A stretch of DNA of 64,000 bases from NCBI RefSeq assembly GCF_900155935.1, contig NZ_FTLW01000002.1, forward strand, positions 1 through 64,000, written 5' to 3'. The stretch is from Solilutibacter tolerans. GTDB lineage: Bacteria; Pseudomonadota; Gammaproteobacteria; Xanthomonadales; Xanthomonadaceae. The notes beneath the pieces are model-generated. The model saw nothing but the letters and a program-made list of their open reading frames with translations. It was not told the DNA's origin and searched no databases. The translations under genes and the position numbers were made by a program. How positions within the stretch are numbered: position 1 is the first letter of the stretch; the number at the start of each line of letters is the position of its first letter. Shown in pieces: positions 23,487 to 31,423 of the stretch.

Positions 23487-24416
23487 TCAATTCACCGCTT
23501 CGCTTCGAATCCGCTCGATGCCTTGCCGATACGTCGTCACATCGAATGCGGGAAAGCGGTGCTTGAACTTGGTGGAATCAAACAGATTATCGTGCTGGTA
23601 ACGCGGCAACAGCTCGCGCAACTCACGCGCCTGCTTGGAGAAGATGCCGGCGACCTCCAACCCCAGTTTGCTGACCACCTTGTACGACACCGGTTGGCCA
23701 AACGCCTCGCAGGCCAGGGTGACAAACTCACGATACGTCATCCGCTCATCGCAACACGGCAGGTGCCAGGTCTGCCCGAAGGCATCCTCCGCATTGCCCA
23801 ACGCAGCCAGGCCGCGGCTGGCATCGGGCGTCCAGATCAGGGTGCGGCGAGTGTCATCGCGCACCGGCACGCGCGGCTTTTCACCGGCCTTGAGTCGGTC
23901 GATGACCAGCGTGTTGGTGATGCTCTGGGTCTTGCCGGGGCCGTAGAACTCGGGCGCCCGACCGATGAGCACGGGGATCTCCCCACGCGCCATTTCCTCC
24001 AGCACCATCTGGGCCAATGCGGCGCGCACGCGGCCCTTGCGCCCGACCGGCGCGAACGGCGTCGCTTCCGTCAGCAGACGCGCGTCCTGCGGGTACATGT
24101 AGGTGTTGTCGAAGTAGGCAAACTTCGCACCCGTGGCACGACAGGCGTCCAGCGCATTGCGCAGCATGGTGGGAAACTGGCGCTCCCACAGCTCGGTGTC
24201 CGGCGGCAGGCCCGCGGTGAAGTAGACGATGCTGCTGCCTTCGACGGCCTGGCGTGTCTGCGCGGCATCCATCAAATCGGCGGAGGCCAGCGCATCGTCT
24301 TCATGCACCTTGCGCGGCGTGCGACTGACCAGGCGCAGTTGATCGGTGTAACGGCGACGCAACTCGCGCGCCAACTCGATGGCGATCTGGCCGTTGGCGC
24401 CGAGAATGGTTTGCAT
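23487..24416 (-). CDS. NAD-dependent epimerase/dehydratase-like oxidoreductase
   Basis: A 309-residue extended-SDR protein. The N-terminus, MQTILGANGQIAIELAREL, has the GAxGxIG-type nucleotide loop in the form GANGQIA; then IVYFTAGLPPDTELWERQFP, FDNTYMYPQDARLL with the active-site Tyr region, RAPEFYGPGKTQSITNTLVID and LIWTPDASRGLAALG. The substrate cannot be told. It lies between the FKBP gene and the 56-residue protein on the minus strand and is probably cotranscribed with both (30-bp gap to fkbp). Confidence 0.85.
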   Translation of the reverse strand: MQTILGANGQIAIELARELRRRYTDQLRLVSRTPRKVHEDDALASADLMDAAQTRQAVEGSSIVYFTAGLPPDTELWERQFPTMLRNALDACRATGAKFAYFDNTYMYPQDARLLTEATPFAPVGRKGRVRAALAQMVLEEMARGEIPVLIGRAPEFYGPGKTQSITNTLVIDRLKAGEKPRVPVRDDTRRTLIWTPDASRGLAALGNAEDAFGQTWHLPCCDERMTYREFVTLACEAFGQPVSYKVVSKLGLEVAGIFSKQARELRELLPRYQHDNLFDSTKFKHRFPAFDVTTYRQGIERIRSEAVN

Positions 24417-24446
24417 GATGTTGTCTCGTACTGCGACGGTTGCGGC

Positions 24447-24800
24447 TCAGGTGCCCAGCAACTCGACGTCGAACTTCAGCGTGGCATTAGGCGGGATGAC
24501 GCCACCGGCGCCGCGTGCGCCGTAACCGAGATTGGCCGGGATGATCAACGTGCGCTGGCCACCGACGCGCATGCCTTGCACGCCTTCGTCCCAGCCCTTG
24601 ATGACCATGCCGCCGCCCAACGGAAAAATGAAGGGCTCGCCGCGGTCCTTGCTGGAATCGAATTTGCTGCCTTGCTCGCCATCGACAAACAGCCAACCGG
24701 TGTAATGCACGGTGACGTTATGGCCGGGCTTGGCTTCAGGGCCGGTGCCGACGACGGTGTCTTCGAATTGGAGGCCGGAGGGGGTGGTGGTGAAGGGCAT
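24447..24800 (-). CDS. FKBP-type peptidyl-prolyl cis-trans isomerase
   Basis: A 117-residue single FKBP domain, without a signal peptide, so cytoplasmic. It shows the full pattern: VGTGPEAKPGHNVTVHYTGWLFVDGEQGSKFDSSKDRGEPFIFPLGGGMVIKGWDEGVQGMRVGGQRTLIIPANLGYGARGAGGVIPPNATLKFDVELL, interrupted here only to name active-site aromatic residues: Tyr in HYTGW, FDSS, FIFPLG, IKGWDEG and YG. AAGGA lies 6 bases before the ATG. It would catalyse proline isomerisation. Confidence 0.95.
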   Translation of the reverse strand: MPFTTTPSGLQFEDTVVGTGPEAKPGHNVTVHYTGWLFVDGEQGSKFDSSKDRGEPFIFPLGGGMVIKGWDEGVQGMRVGGQRTLIIPANLGYGARGAGGVIPPNATLKFDVELLGT

Positions 24801-24840
24801 ATCGAATCCTTGTACTTGAATTAGTTGTCGCTGTAATTAA

Positions 24841-25218
24841 TCACTTTACACGGCAAGCGAAATAGCGCCGGTCGCCATCCAGCGCCTGCTCCCATCCATT
24901 CTTTATACGCAGCATCACCAGCCCACCCATGCACGCGGCACCGTAACGCTTGGCTTCGCTTGATCCATGCGCCGGGACAACAAGCACCTTGGTAGAGGGC
25001 TGCGGTCGCCCCATGATTTTTGCCACCGACTGCTTATAGCGCGCATCACTTTGCTCGCAATGATTGCGAAACAGATAGGCGTAGGGGTTGAGCGGATTTT
25101 GCTGGGTGATGATGCTGCAGTCGTGCGGTTTGGCGTAAGAGACGTCGCCGTAGTGCTTGGCTTGCGCGTAGACAACGAGAGGCGAAAGTAAGAAGACGAA
25201 GCCAATCACTAACCGCAT
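24841..25218 (-). CDS. small exported protein, function unknown
   Basis: A 125-residue product with a signal peptide (MRLVIGFVFLLSPLVVYAQA) and AAGGAAGG 2-4 bases before the ATG. The mature part carries four cysteines (DCSIIT, NHCEQSD, AACMGG, FACRVK), likely two disulphides, and ends WEQALDGDRRYFACRVK. No family is recognised. GC is lower than in the core genes, and the repeat cluster begins 40 bp upstream. It may be part of the variable stretch at 24840-27300. Confidence 0.65.
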   Translation of the reverse strand: MRLVIGFVFLLSPLVVYAQAKHYGDVSYAKPHDCSIITQQNPLNPYAYLFRNHCEQSDARYKQSVAKIMGRPQPSTKVLVVPAHGSSEAKRYGAACMGGLVMLRIKNGWEQALDGDRRYFACRVK

Positions 25219-25258
25219 GTGCCTTCCTTGTGGGTCACGTCATCAGTGCGACGATGTT

Positions 25259-25350
25259 GGAAATTGTCCCTGACACCTTTTTCGGAAATTGTTCCTGACA
25301 CTTTTTTGCTGGAAAACTGTCCCTGAAAAACTGTCCCTGACACCTTTTTT
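25259..25350. repeat. cluster of four GTCCCTGACACC repeats
   Basis: Copies at 25259-25282 and 25284-25307 (GGAAATTGTCCCTGACACC and a variant with TTCCTGACACT), a shortened one at 25311-25326 and another at 25326-25350, each ending in a T run where complete. The motif recurs at 21272. From memory such motifs accompany REP-associated (RAYT/IS200-like) transposases; none is present in this window. It sits just beyond the 3' end of the OLD gene. Confidence 0.75.
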
Positions 25351-25368
25351 CTACGCCTTTTTTCGACC

Positions 25369-27282
25369 CTAAAATTGCCGCAGCTTATCGGCTACGCCTT
25401 GCATGACCCGCAAGTAGCTATCTGCAACGTGAGAGCTCTCGAGAGAGTCAAAAATCTTTGACTTCCACCGATTTAACAGGTCTTTCTGCACCTCAGGTTT
25501 AAGCCCCATATCGGCAAGGTAATTTTTCGCAGCATCTACAACACCATCTTGAGACGGCTCAAACAATGGATAAGGCGCTTGCAACGAATATCCATTCGTT
25601 GTGAGAACTTCTCGGAATGCTGCACCAAGTCTTTTGGGCACGATGAAATCCTCAGCAGTGTAGACCCCTTCTTGACCAATCAACTCGTCGTACCGAAACC
25701 AAAGGTGTCGTGCGGGATCCGCACTGAATGCGGACTGTCGCTCTCTTGCCACTTGATCACTGTCGGTTACAACCATGGATCGTCTTTCCATGGCTTCGAG
25801 ATAACCAACCATTTTAGATATCTCTTTCACACCCATAGCGTGAGTCGACCCAACATCTTTTTTAAATCTCTCACGCAAGTATTTTCCCGCTTCCCCCCTC
25901 TTATCCATTGAGACGGAGAAAAGTTTCTTGTCTCTCCAGCCCTCAAAAAGGATGTTGGTTGGCTTGATCAGCTCAAAAATTGAGTAGCCAAGCGCATTGA
26001 AGAGAACTTCTTCATCCAACAATGTTGACCTTTCAACCTCAGCAACCCTAGAAGTTTCTTCTTTTTTTGTAACCACGAGGTGTCGATCAATACGATCTTT
26101 GTCCACCATGAAAATTGAATGAGTGGTGACCAGGATATAGTTACTCGACGAAAGAGAAACAAACTCAGCTAGCAAGCTCTTTACACCTGACGGATGCAAC
26201 CCCAAATCAGGCTCATCCTGAAGAAATAACGTCTCGGAAAGATCCGATGTTGCGGACCTAGCAGAAACCAAAATCAAGAAAGAAACAAAACGCTTAAACC
26301 CATCACTTCTTCGTGCGAATGAGTATTCGTTGTAACGATCTTTAACGGCCGCATCTATCTGATTGCCATTCGGGGCGAGAACAATATCAACCCCGCCGAC
26401 CTCTTTCCATTTTTTGCGTACATGCTCAGATGTGAGTCTCGCCACTCTGGTCAGAAGATTTTTGAAACCGTTGGGGCGCCCTTGCGCATTGTTAATAGCT
26501 TCTGCAGGGTCATCCTCACCAGCAAGTAGAAACATCGCTCGCAATGGCTCACAACTACGGGGGTCACTCTTGAACGCCTCGATATCTATCGCCTGGGGAA
26601 GCAAGTTTTTCTCTGAGTAAGACCAAAGAACACACTTTGGCAACTTTGGCTTAACGATTTCATCAATTGCTATCTTGATTTGCGCCCGAATATTACCCAG
26701 AGATGCCTTCACATAGTGGGCTAAGCTTTCTGGGTCGAGCGCATCTTTATGCGCAATGGGTAACGACTCTAGACTTCTAGCGATACCGTTTCTTAATTTA
26801 ATTTCCGTAGCTCCTGAAACACCAGGTTTACGGTAGAGCCAACCATCACTCACGATTGTCTTATCGTCGGTCCAGAATGCAGTCCTGCGATCCCCCGACG
26901 GAAGATCGACTATGTAAATCCACTCCCGGAATTCATCAACGAAACTGTCAAGGGAGATCGTGCCTGCATCGGTTTGAACAATGCCTTTGATGTTTCCAGC
27001 CACTCGCGCCTTGATTTTTTCTTTCGCTTTTCCGAGGTCTTCAGCAGAAAGGCGGAAGATAAAATTTACGGACCCTTCTTTGACCGGATCCTCCTCGTCA
27101 CGGGCTTCGCGCAAATCTGAAGACTCTACTTGCGTGGCCTCGTCAAGCAATGCGCATGCCGCAAGAATGTTGGACTTTCCAACTTCATTCTTGCCAAGCA
27201 AAACCCGACAACGCGGCTCAAACGGCACTTCCGCAAACTCGATCGAACGAAAATTCTCGATCTGTATTCGGTTGAGCTCCAT
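25369..27282 (-). CDS. OLD-family ATPase/TOPRIM nuclease-like protein
   Basis: A 637-residue protein with the overcoming-lysogenisation-defect architecture. Walker A is GKNEVGKS (residues 30-37) in a SMC/RecF-like N-terminus (IQIENFRSIE); Walker B is FLQDEPDLGLHP (D356, E357); the switch His is in VTTHSIF (H388). The C-terminal TOPRIM part has ILFEGWRDKKLF (E447) and VVTDSDQVARER (D507, D509), the acidic residues of an OLD-type metal site. OLD proteins, including P2 Old and Gabija GajA, act in phage defence. No UvrD-like GajB, reverse transcriptase or methylase gene is adjacent, so it would be a stand-alone system. Its visibly lower GC points to acquisition. Confidence 0.85.
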   Translation of the reverse strand: MELNRIQIENFRSIEFAEVPFEPRCRVLLGKNEVGKSNILAACALLDEATQVESSDLREARDEEDPVKEGSVNFIFRLSAEDLGKAKEKIKARVAGNIKGIVQTDAGTISLDSFVDEFREWIYIVDLPSGDRRTAFWTDDKTIVSDGWLYRKPGVSGATEIKLRNGIARSLESLPIAHKDALDPESLAHYVKASLGNIRAQIKIAIDEIVKPKLPKCVLWSYSEKNLLPQAIDIEAFKSDPRSCEPLRAMFLLAGEDDPAEAINNAQGRPNGFKNLLTRVARLTSEHVRKKWKEVGGVDIVLAPNGNQIDAAVKDRYNEYSFARRSDGFKRFVSFLILVSARSATSDLSETLFLQDEPDLGLHPSGVKSLLAEFVSLSSSNYILVTTHSIFMVDKDRIDRHLVVTKKEETSRVAEVERSTLLDEEVLFNALGYSIFELIKPTNILFEGWRDKKLFSVSMDKRGEAGKYLRERFKKDVGSTHAMGVKEISKMVGYLEAMERRSMVVTDSDQVARERQSAFSADPARHLWFRYDELIGQEGVYTAEDFIVPKRLGAAFREVLTTNGYSLQAPYPLFEPSQDGVVDAAKNYLADMGLKPEVQKDLLNRWKSKIFDSLESSHVADSYLRVMQGVADKLRQF

Positions 27283-27304
27283 TACCCTGCCCTTCTTTTT
27301 CTAA

Positions 27305-28105
27305 TCACCCACACTTCGAATACCCACAATTCAAACAAGTCGCACACCCATCCATCAGCACCAGAGCCTTGGTGCTGCACTTGTGACACATGGTGGCGGA
27401 GGGCGGGAAGGACACGCCCTCGCCCGTCACTTCGATGACTTCTTCAGCGCGGCCTTCCGCAGTGCTGCGGTCGGCCGGCGGCGCTATTTCAGCGTTTTTT
27501 TTTGAGCCTTCGTGCTCTTCGTACGCGCGGCGCTTTTCAGCGATCAGCGCGCGCTGGTGCTCGCTCATTTCCGGGTCGCGCAGCATGCCGATGGTCTTGA
27601 GGTGGTCTTCGACAATCATGCCTAGCTCAGCCACCAGCGACGGCATGTACACGCCGCCGGCCTTGAAGTAGCCGCCCTTGGGATCGAACACGGCTTTCAT
27701 TTCCTCGACCAGGAAGGTGACATCGCCACCCTTGCGGAACACGGCCGACATGATGCGAGTCAGCGCGACGATCCACTGGAAGTGCTCCATCGACTTGGAG
27801 TTGATGAAGATCTCGAACGGGCGGCGCGATTCGTGCTCGGTGCCGGCATTGAGCACGATGTCGTTGATGGTCACGTACATGGCGTGTTCCACCAACGGCG
27901 ATTTGATCTTGTAGGTGGAGCCGATCAGCACCTCGGGGCGCTCGATCTTCTCGTGCATCTGGATCACGTTGTCCTTGGCGGACTCCGCCTCGGCCGTCTC
28001 GCGGGCCACGCTGGCACCGGTCTGTGCAGGCTGCGATTCGCGCGCCTTGTCTTCCGGTGTGACAACGGCGTAACTCTTGATTTTCTTGTCGATCTTGACG
28101 GCCAT
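27305..28105 (-). CDS. nrdJb: ribonucleotide reductase class II, C-terminal subunit NrdJb (TSCPD domain)
   Basis: A 266-residue protein carrying the part that is C-terminal in single-chain NrdJ. It has the TSCPD-type domain (VEHAMYVTINDIVLNAGTEHESRRPFEIFINSKSMEHFQWIVALTRIMSAVFRKGG, cited here by its ends VEHAMY and VFRKGG), then GGYFKAGGVYMPSLVAELGMIVEDHL and finally a cysteine-rich tail CHKCSTKALVLMDGCATCLNCGYSKCG. That tail supplies the redox cysteines that re-reduce the active site. AAGGAC lies before the ATG. The AlgP-like gene separates it from nrdJa. Confidence 0.9.
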   Translation of the reverse strand: MAVKIDKKIKSYAVVTPEDKARESQPAQTGASVARETAEAESAKDNVIQMHEKIERPEVLIGSTYKIKSPLVEHAMYVTINDIVLNAGTEHESRRPFEIFINSKSMEHFQWIVALTRIMSAVFRKGGDVTFLVEEMKAVFDPKGGYFKAGGVYMPSLVAELGMIVEDHLKTIGMLRDPEMSEHQRALIAEKRRAYEEHEGSKKNAEIAPPADRSTAEGRAEEVIEVTGEGVSFPPSATMCHKCSTKALVLMDGCATCLNCGYSKCG

Positions 28106-28190
28106 GATGTCCTTGCCTGTGTTGCTTATTTATATGTAGGGGAATCCACCTCCGCCGCCGCGCGGGGCGACGACGGAGGGCAGTGCGGTC

Positions 28191-28784
28191 TTACTTCTTG
28201 GCGGCGCGAGTGGCGGCGGCTTTCTTGCCGGCGGCGCTGCGGGCAGCCTTCTTGGCGGTGGTGGCGCTCTTGCGCTTGGCGGTGCCGGTCGCCTTGGCGA
28301 CTTTCTTGGCGGCCTTGCGGGCAACGCGCTTGGTATCGGCCACTTCCTTCTTGATCACGCGGGTCGCAGCGGTCTTCTTGGCGGCGACTTTCTTTGCGAC
28401 CTTCTTGGCGGGCGCCTTCTTTGCCGGTGCCTTCTTGGCTGCAGCTTTCTTGGCAGTCGCTTTCTTGGCGGCGGCCTTCTTCACTGCGGCGGTCTTCTTG
28501 CCGACGCCTTGCTTCTTGAGCGCAGCGGCTTCGGCGCGTGCCTTGGTGGCGCTGGCCGAGAGCGACTTCTTGATCGCGGCTTCTTTCTTGACCACGGCCT
28601 TCTTCGCCTTGGTTGCGGTCTTGCTGACCGCCTTGCCGGCGTTGCTGGCGACGCGCTTCACGGTAGCGACCGCACCGCTCGCCTTGGAAGCGATGGTGCT
28701 GCCGACGTTGGCAGCGGTGTCTTTCACGTTGTCGGCCGCGGTGCTGAGGCTCTTACCGACGGTGGTGGTTTTCTTCTTGGCCAT
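28191..28784 (-). CDS. histone H1-like/AlgP-like Lys-Ala-rich DNA-binding protein
   Basis: A 197-residue protein of Lys, Ala, Thr and Val with repeats such as KKAAAKKATAKKAAAKKAPAKK (residues about 100-140). The N-terminus is a less biased helical part (STAADNVKDTAANVGSTIASKASG). This matches AlgP/histone H1-like proteins of Pseudomonas and Xanthomonas, which bind DNA through (K/A) repeats without sequence preference. AGGAGGG lies 3 bases before the ATG. It lies between the nrdJa and nrdJb genes on the same strand, which would link a DNA-compaction protein to the dNTP supply operon. Confidence 0.85.
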   Translation of the reverse strand: MAKKKTTTVGKSLSTAADNVKDTAANVGSTIASKASGAVATVKRVASNAGKAVSKTATKAKKAVVKKEAAIKKSLSASATKARAEAAALKKQGVGKKTAAVKKAAAKKATAKKAAAKKAPAKKAPAKKVAKKVAAKKTAATRVIKKEVADTKRVARKAAKKVAKATGTAKRKSATTAKKAARSAAGKKAAATRAAKK

Positions 28785-28896
28785 GTGCCCTCCTGTGGGC
28801 GTGAACCAGATGGATGGAGAGAATTGGGTACTACCCGAGCGATGCTATACCTGTGTCAGCTGCAATGCAGCGTGATGGCAGCGTCATCCCCTTCCA

Positions 28897-31056
28897 TCAG
28901 AACTTGCCGTAGTAGCCCTCTTTGAGCGCATCGAACAGGTTGGCGGCGGTGTGCATCTCGCCGTCGTATTCGATCTGCTCGTTGCCCTTAACCTCCACCA
29001 CCGAGCCATCGTCCAGCTCGAAGCGATACGTGGTGTTTTCCAGATCCGCTTCCTTCACCAGCACGCCTTGGAACGCGGCCGGGTTGAAGCGGAAAGTGGT
29101 GCACCCCTTCAGCCCCTTTTCGTGGGCGTAACGGTAGATGTCCTTGAAGTCTTCGTACGGGTAATCAGTCGGGACGTTCGCGGTCTTGGAGATGGAGCTG
29201 TCCACCCAAATCTGCGCGGCGGCCTGCACATCAACGTGTGCCTTGGGCGTGATGTCGTCGGCGCTGATGAAGTAGTCCGGCAGCTGCGCATCGGCATCGT
29301 CGGAGAACGGCATCGCCTTCGCATTCACCAGCTCGCGGTAGGCGAGCAGCTCATACGAGAACACATCGACCTTTTCCTTGGTCTTCTTGCCTTCGCGGAT
29401 CACGTTGCGGCTGTAGTGGTGGGCGAAGGACGGCTCGATGCCGTTCGACGCGTTGTTGGCGAGCGACAGCGAAATGGTGCCGGTCGGCGCGATGGAGCTG
29501 TGGTGGGTGAAGCGCGCGCCCTTCTCGGACAAAGCCTGCACCAGTTCCGGCGCGACTTCCGCCACCTTCTGCATGTAGCGCGAATACTTGGCGTGCAGCA
29601 CGCGGCCCGCGATCTTCTGGCCGACCTTCCAGCCGTCCTTCGCCATCTCCGGGCGCTTGCGCAGCATTTCGGCGGTGACGTCGAACTCTTCGGTCATCAC
29701 CGGCGCCGGGCCTTTCTCTTCGGCCAGCTGCAGGGCGACTTCCCAACCGGCCACGGCCATCTCGCGGGCGATGCGCTCGGTGAACTCGCAGGACTCTTCC
29801 GAGCCGTACTTCATCTTGAGCATGGTCACCGTGCTGCCCAGGCCGAGGAAGCCCATGCCGTGGCGACGCTTGCGCATGATCTCGTTGCGCTGCTGTTCCA
29901 GCGGCAGGCCGTTCACTTCGACCACGTTGTCCAGCATGCGGGTGAACACGCGGACTACTTCCTTGTATTCCTCCCAGTCGAACTCGGCCTCATCGGTGAA
30001 GGGATTGCGCACGAACTTGGTCAGGTTGACCGAGCCGAGCAAGCACGCGCCATAGGGCGGCAACGGCTGCTCGCCGCAGGGGTTGGTCGCGCGGATGTTT
30101 TCGCACCACCAGTTGTTGTTCATCTCGTTGACGCGATCGATCAGGATGAAGCCCGGCTCGGCGTAGTCGTACGTCGAGACCATGATCATGTCCCACAGGT
30201 GACGCGCGCGGACGTGGCCGTAGATCTTGCAGGCCACCAGGCCGTCATCGCGGGTGACGTAGCCACGCGTGGTCGGCCAGTCGCGCCAGACGATCTGTTC
30301 GGCATCGTCCAGCTTCACTTCGCCCACTTCCTTGTCGGACAGCGGGAACACCAGCGGCCAGTCGGCATCGTCCTTGACCGCCTGCATGAAGCCATCGGTG
30401 ATGAGAAGCGACAGGTTGAACTGGCGTAGGCGGCCGTCTTCGCGCTTGGCGCGGATGAAGTCGCGCACATCGGGGTGCGAGACATCGAACGTGCCCATCT
30501 GTGCGCCACGACGACCACCGGCCGAGGACACGGTGAAACACATCTTGTCGTAGATATCCATGAAGGACATCGGGCCGCTGGTGTACGCGCCGGCGCCGGC
30601 GACGAACGCACCCTTCGGGCGTAGCGTCGAGAACTCATAGCCGATGCCGCAGCCGGCCTTGAGCGTCAGGCCCGCCTCGTGGACCTTCTCCAGAATGCCG
30701 TCCATCGAGTCGGTGATGGTGCCGGACACGGTGCAGTTGATGGTGGAGGTCGCGGGCTTGTGGGCCTGCGCGCCGGCGTTGGAGGTGATGCGACCAGCCG
30801 GGATGGCGCCATGGCGCAGCGCCCAGGCGAAACGCTCGCCCCAGTACTTCTGCAGGTCGGCGGTGGGCTCGGCCTCGGCCAGGGCCTTGGCGACGCGCTG
30901 GTAGGTGGCGTCGATGTCGGCATCGAGCGCTTCCCCCTGCTTGGTCTTGAGGCGGTACTTCTTGTCCCAGATGTCCAGCGAGGCCGGTTGCATGGGGATC
31001 ACGTGGGTCTCCGTTTCCTTCGTGGTCTTGACCGATTCGAGGCGCACGCTGCTCAT
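28897..31056 (-). CDS. nrdJa: ribonucleotide reductase class II (B12-dependent), catalytic subunit NrdJa
   Basis: A 719-residue protein of the adenosylcobalamin-dependent reductase. Visible features: INCTVSGTITDSMDG (first redox Cys), NPCGEQPLPPYGACLLGSVNL (thiyl-radical Cys and catalytic Glu in NPCGE), AGCGIGYEFSTLRP, GRRGAQMGTFDVSHPDV and SIAPTGTISL. It makes deoxyribonucleotides from ribonucleotides, with the C-terminal cysteines supplied by NrdJb. The split form is typical of Xanthomonas and Pseudomonas. Two NrdR-box-like sites lie 120-166 bp before its start, consistent with NrdR repression. Confidence 0.95.
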   Translation of the reverse strand: MSSVRLESVKTTKETETHVIPMQPASLDIWDKKYRLKTKQGEALDADIDATYQRVAKALAEAEPTADLQKYWGERFAWALRHGAIPAGRITSNAGAQAHKPATSTINCTVSGTITDSMDGILEKVHEAGLTLKAGCGIGYEFSTLRPKGAFVAGAGAYTSGPMSFMDIYDKMCFTVSSAGGRRGAQMGTFDVSHPDVRDFIRAKREDGRLRQFNLSLLITDGFMQAVKDDADWPLVFPLSDKEVGEVKLDDAEQIVWRDWPTTRGYVTRDDGLVACKIYGHVRARHLWDMIMVSTYDYAEPGFILIDRVNEMNNNWWCENIRATNPCGEQPLPPYGACLLGSVNLTKFVRNPFTDEAEFDWEEYKEVVRVFTRMLDNVVEVNGLPLEQQRNEIMRKRRHGMGFLGLGSTVTMLKMKYGSEESCEFTERIAREMAVAGWEVALQLAEEKGPAPVMTEEFDVTAEMLRKRPEMAKDGWKVGQKIAGRVLHAKYSRYMQKVAEVAPELVQALSEKGARFTHHSSIAPTGTISLSLANNASNGIEPSFAHHYSRNVIREGKKTKEKVDVFSYELLAYRELVNAKAMPFSDDADAQLPDYFISADDITPKAHVDVQAAAQIWVDSSISKTANVPTDYPYEDFKDIYRYAHEKGLKGCTTFRFNPAAFQGVLVKEADLENTTYRFELDDGSVVEVKGNEQIEYDGEMHTAANLFDALKEGYYGKF

Positions 31057-31175
31057 GCGGATGGTTCACTCCATTGTTGTTCTAGTGCTGTCCGGAGGCG
31101 ATGCCAGCGACCGCCTAAAGTGCTTGCGATCACGCTTTTTCGCCCGATTTCCCCCTGTTTCCACCAAAGCTTCGT

Positions 31176-31191
31176 GCCCAATACTTGGGAA
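31176..31191 (-). promoter_or_regulatory. NrdR box-like site, proximal
   Basis: GCCCAATACTTGGGAA on the plus strand contains the near-palindrome CCCAA-N3-TTGGG and partly matches the NrdR consensus (about 8 of 16 positions). Its left edge is exactly 31 bp from that of the distal site at 31207, the three-helical-turn spacing known for paired NrdR boxes. Confidence 0.5.
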
Positions 31192-31206
31192 TCGGCCGCT
31201 GACCAA
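31178..31206 (-). promoter_or_regulatory. possible promoter of nrdJa overlapping the NrdR-like sites
   Basis: On the minus strand TTGGTC (31206-31201) and TATTGG (31183-31178) are 17 bp apart and would lie between and inside the two NrdR-like sites. Matches to consensus are weak, so this is tentative. Confidence 0.3.
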
Positions 31207-31222
31207 CCCCAAGATGTAGTGG
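31207..31222 (-). promoter_or_regulatory. NrdR box-like site, distal
   Basis: CCCCAAGATGTAGTGG matches the NrdR consensus (ACACWATATATWGTGT) at 11 of 16 positions, including C-x-C-W-A and W-G-T-G. It pairs with the site 31 bp away. NrdR, with bound ATP/dATP, would repress nrdJa here. Confidence 0.6.
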
Positions 31223-31423
31223 AAAACAGTCACTCAAATTACGAGCGAGCCCAGCCTGTGTCAAGGCGCAAAACGCATTCAGGTTGAAGTTTTTTTGTTG
31301 ACATTCGGTGACATGCAAAACGACCGGGCTTAATCGCGCATTTAGGGTTTTGGAGACACACTGGATGAGAACCGCCCGCCGTTCACGCTGAAGCTACTGC
31401 CAGCGGGCGATAAAGGAAGCCCT

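Larger units (their letters stand above)
31057..31423. other. divergent control region between nrdJa and the Do-type protease gene
   Basis: No gene is supported in these 367 bases. The half next to nrdJa holds the NrdR-like sites and a possible promoter. The other half, before the protease, has a T-rich stretch and TTGACA at about 31303, but I cannot assign a matching -10. A small open frame on the minus strand (31130-31318) is not convincing. Confidence 0.5.

Noticed and set aside
25259-25350. CRISPR-like array
   Set aside because: The copies are imperfect, adjacent or overlapping, with no regular unique spacers; no cas genes.
25369-27282. Gabija system (GajA) call for the OLD gene
   Set aside because: No UvrD-like GajB gene is adjacent; only the broad OLD family is supported.
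28183-28875. Long plus-strand frame opposite the H1-like gene
   Set aside because: It is the antisense of the Lys/Ala repeat, giving an Ala/Phe/Leu-rich artefact with no ribosome site.
31130-31318. 62-codon minus-strand frame in the nrdJa upstream region
   Set aside because: No ribosome site or similarity, and it covers the NrdR-like sites.
31290-31423. Sigma-E promoter of the Do-type protease
   Set aside because: No GAACTT-N16-TCTGA type pair is present; TTGACA at 31303 lacks a -10.
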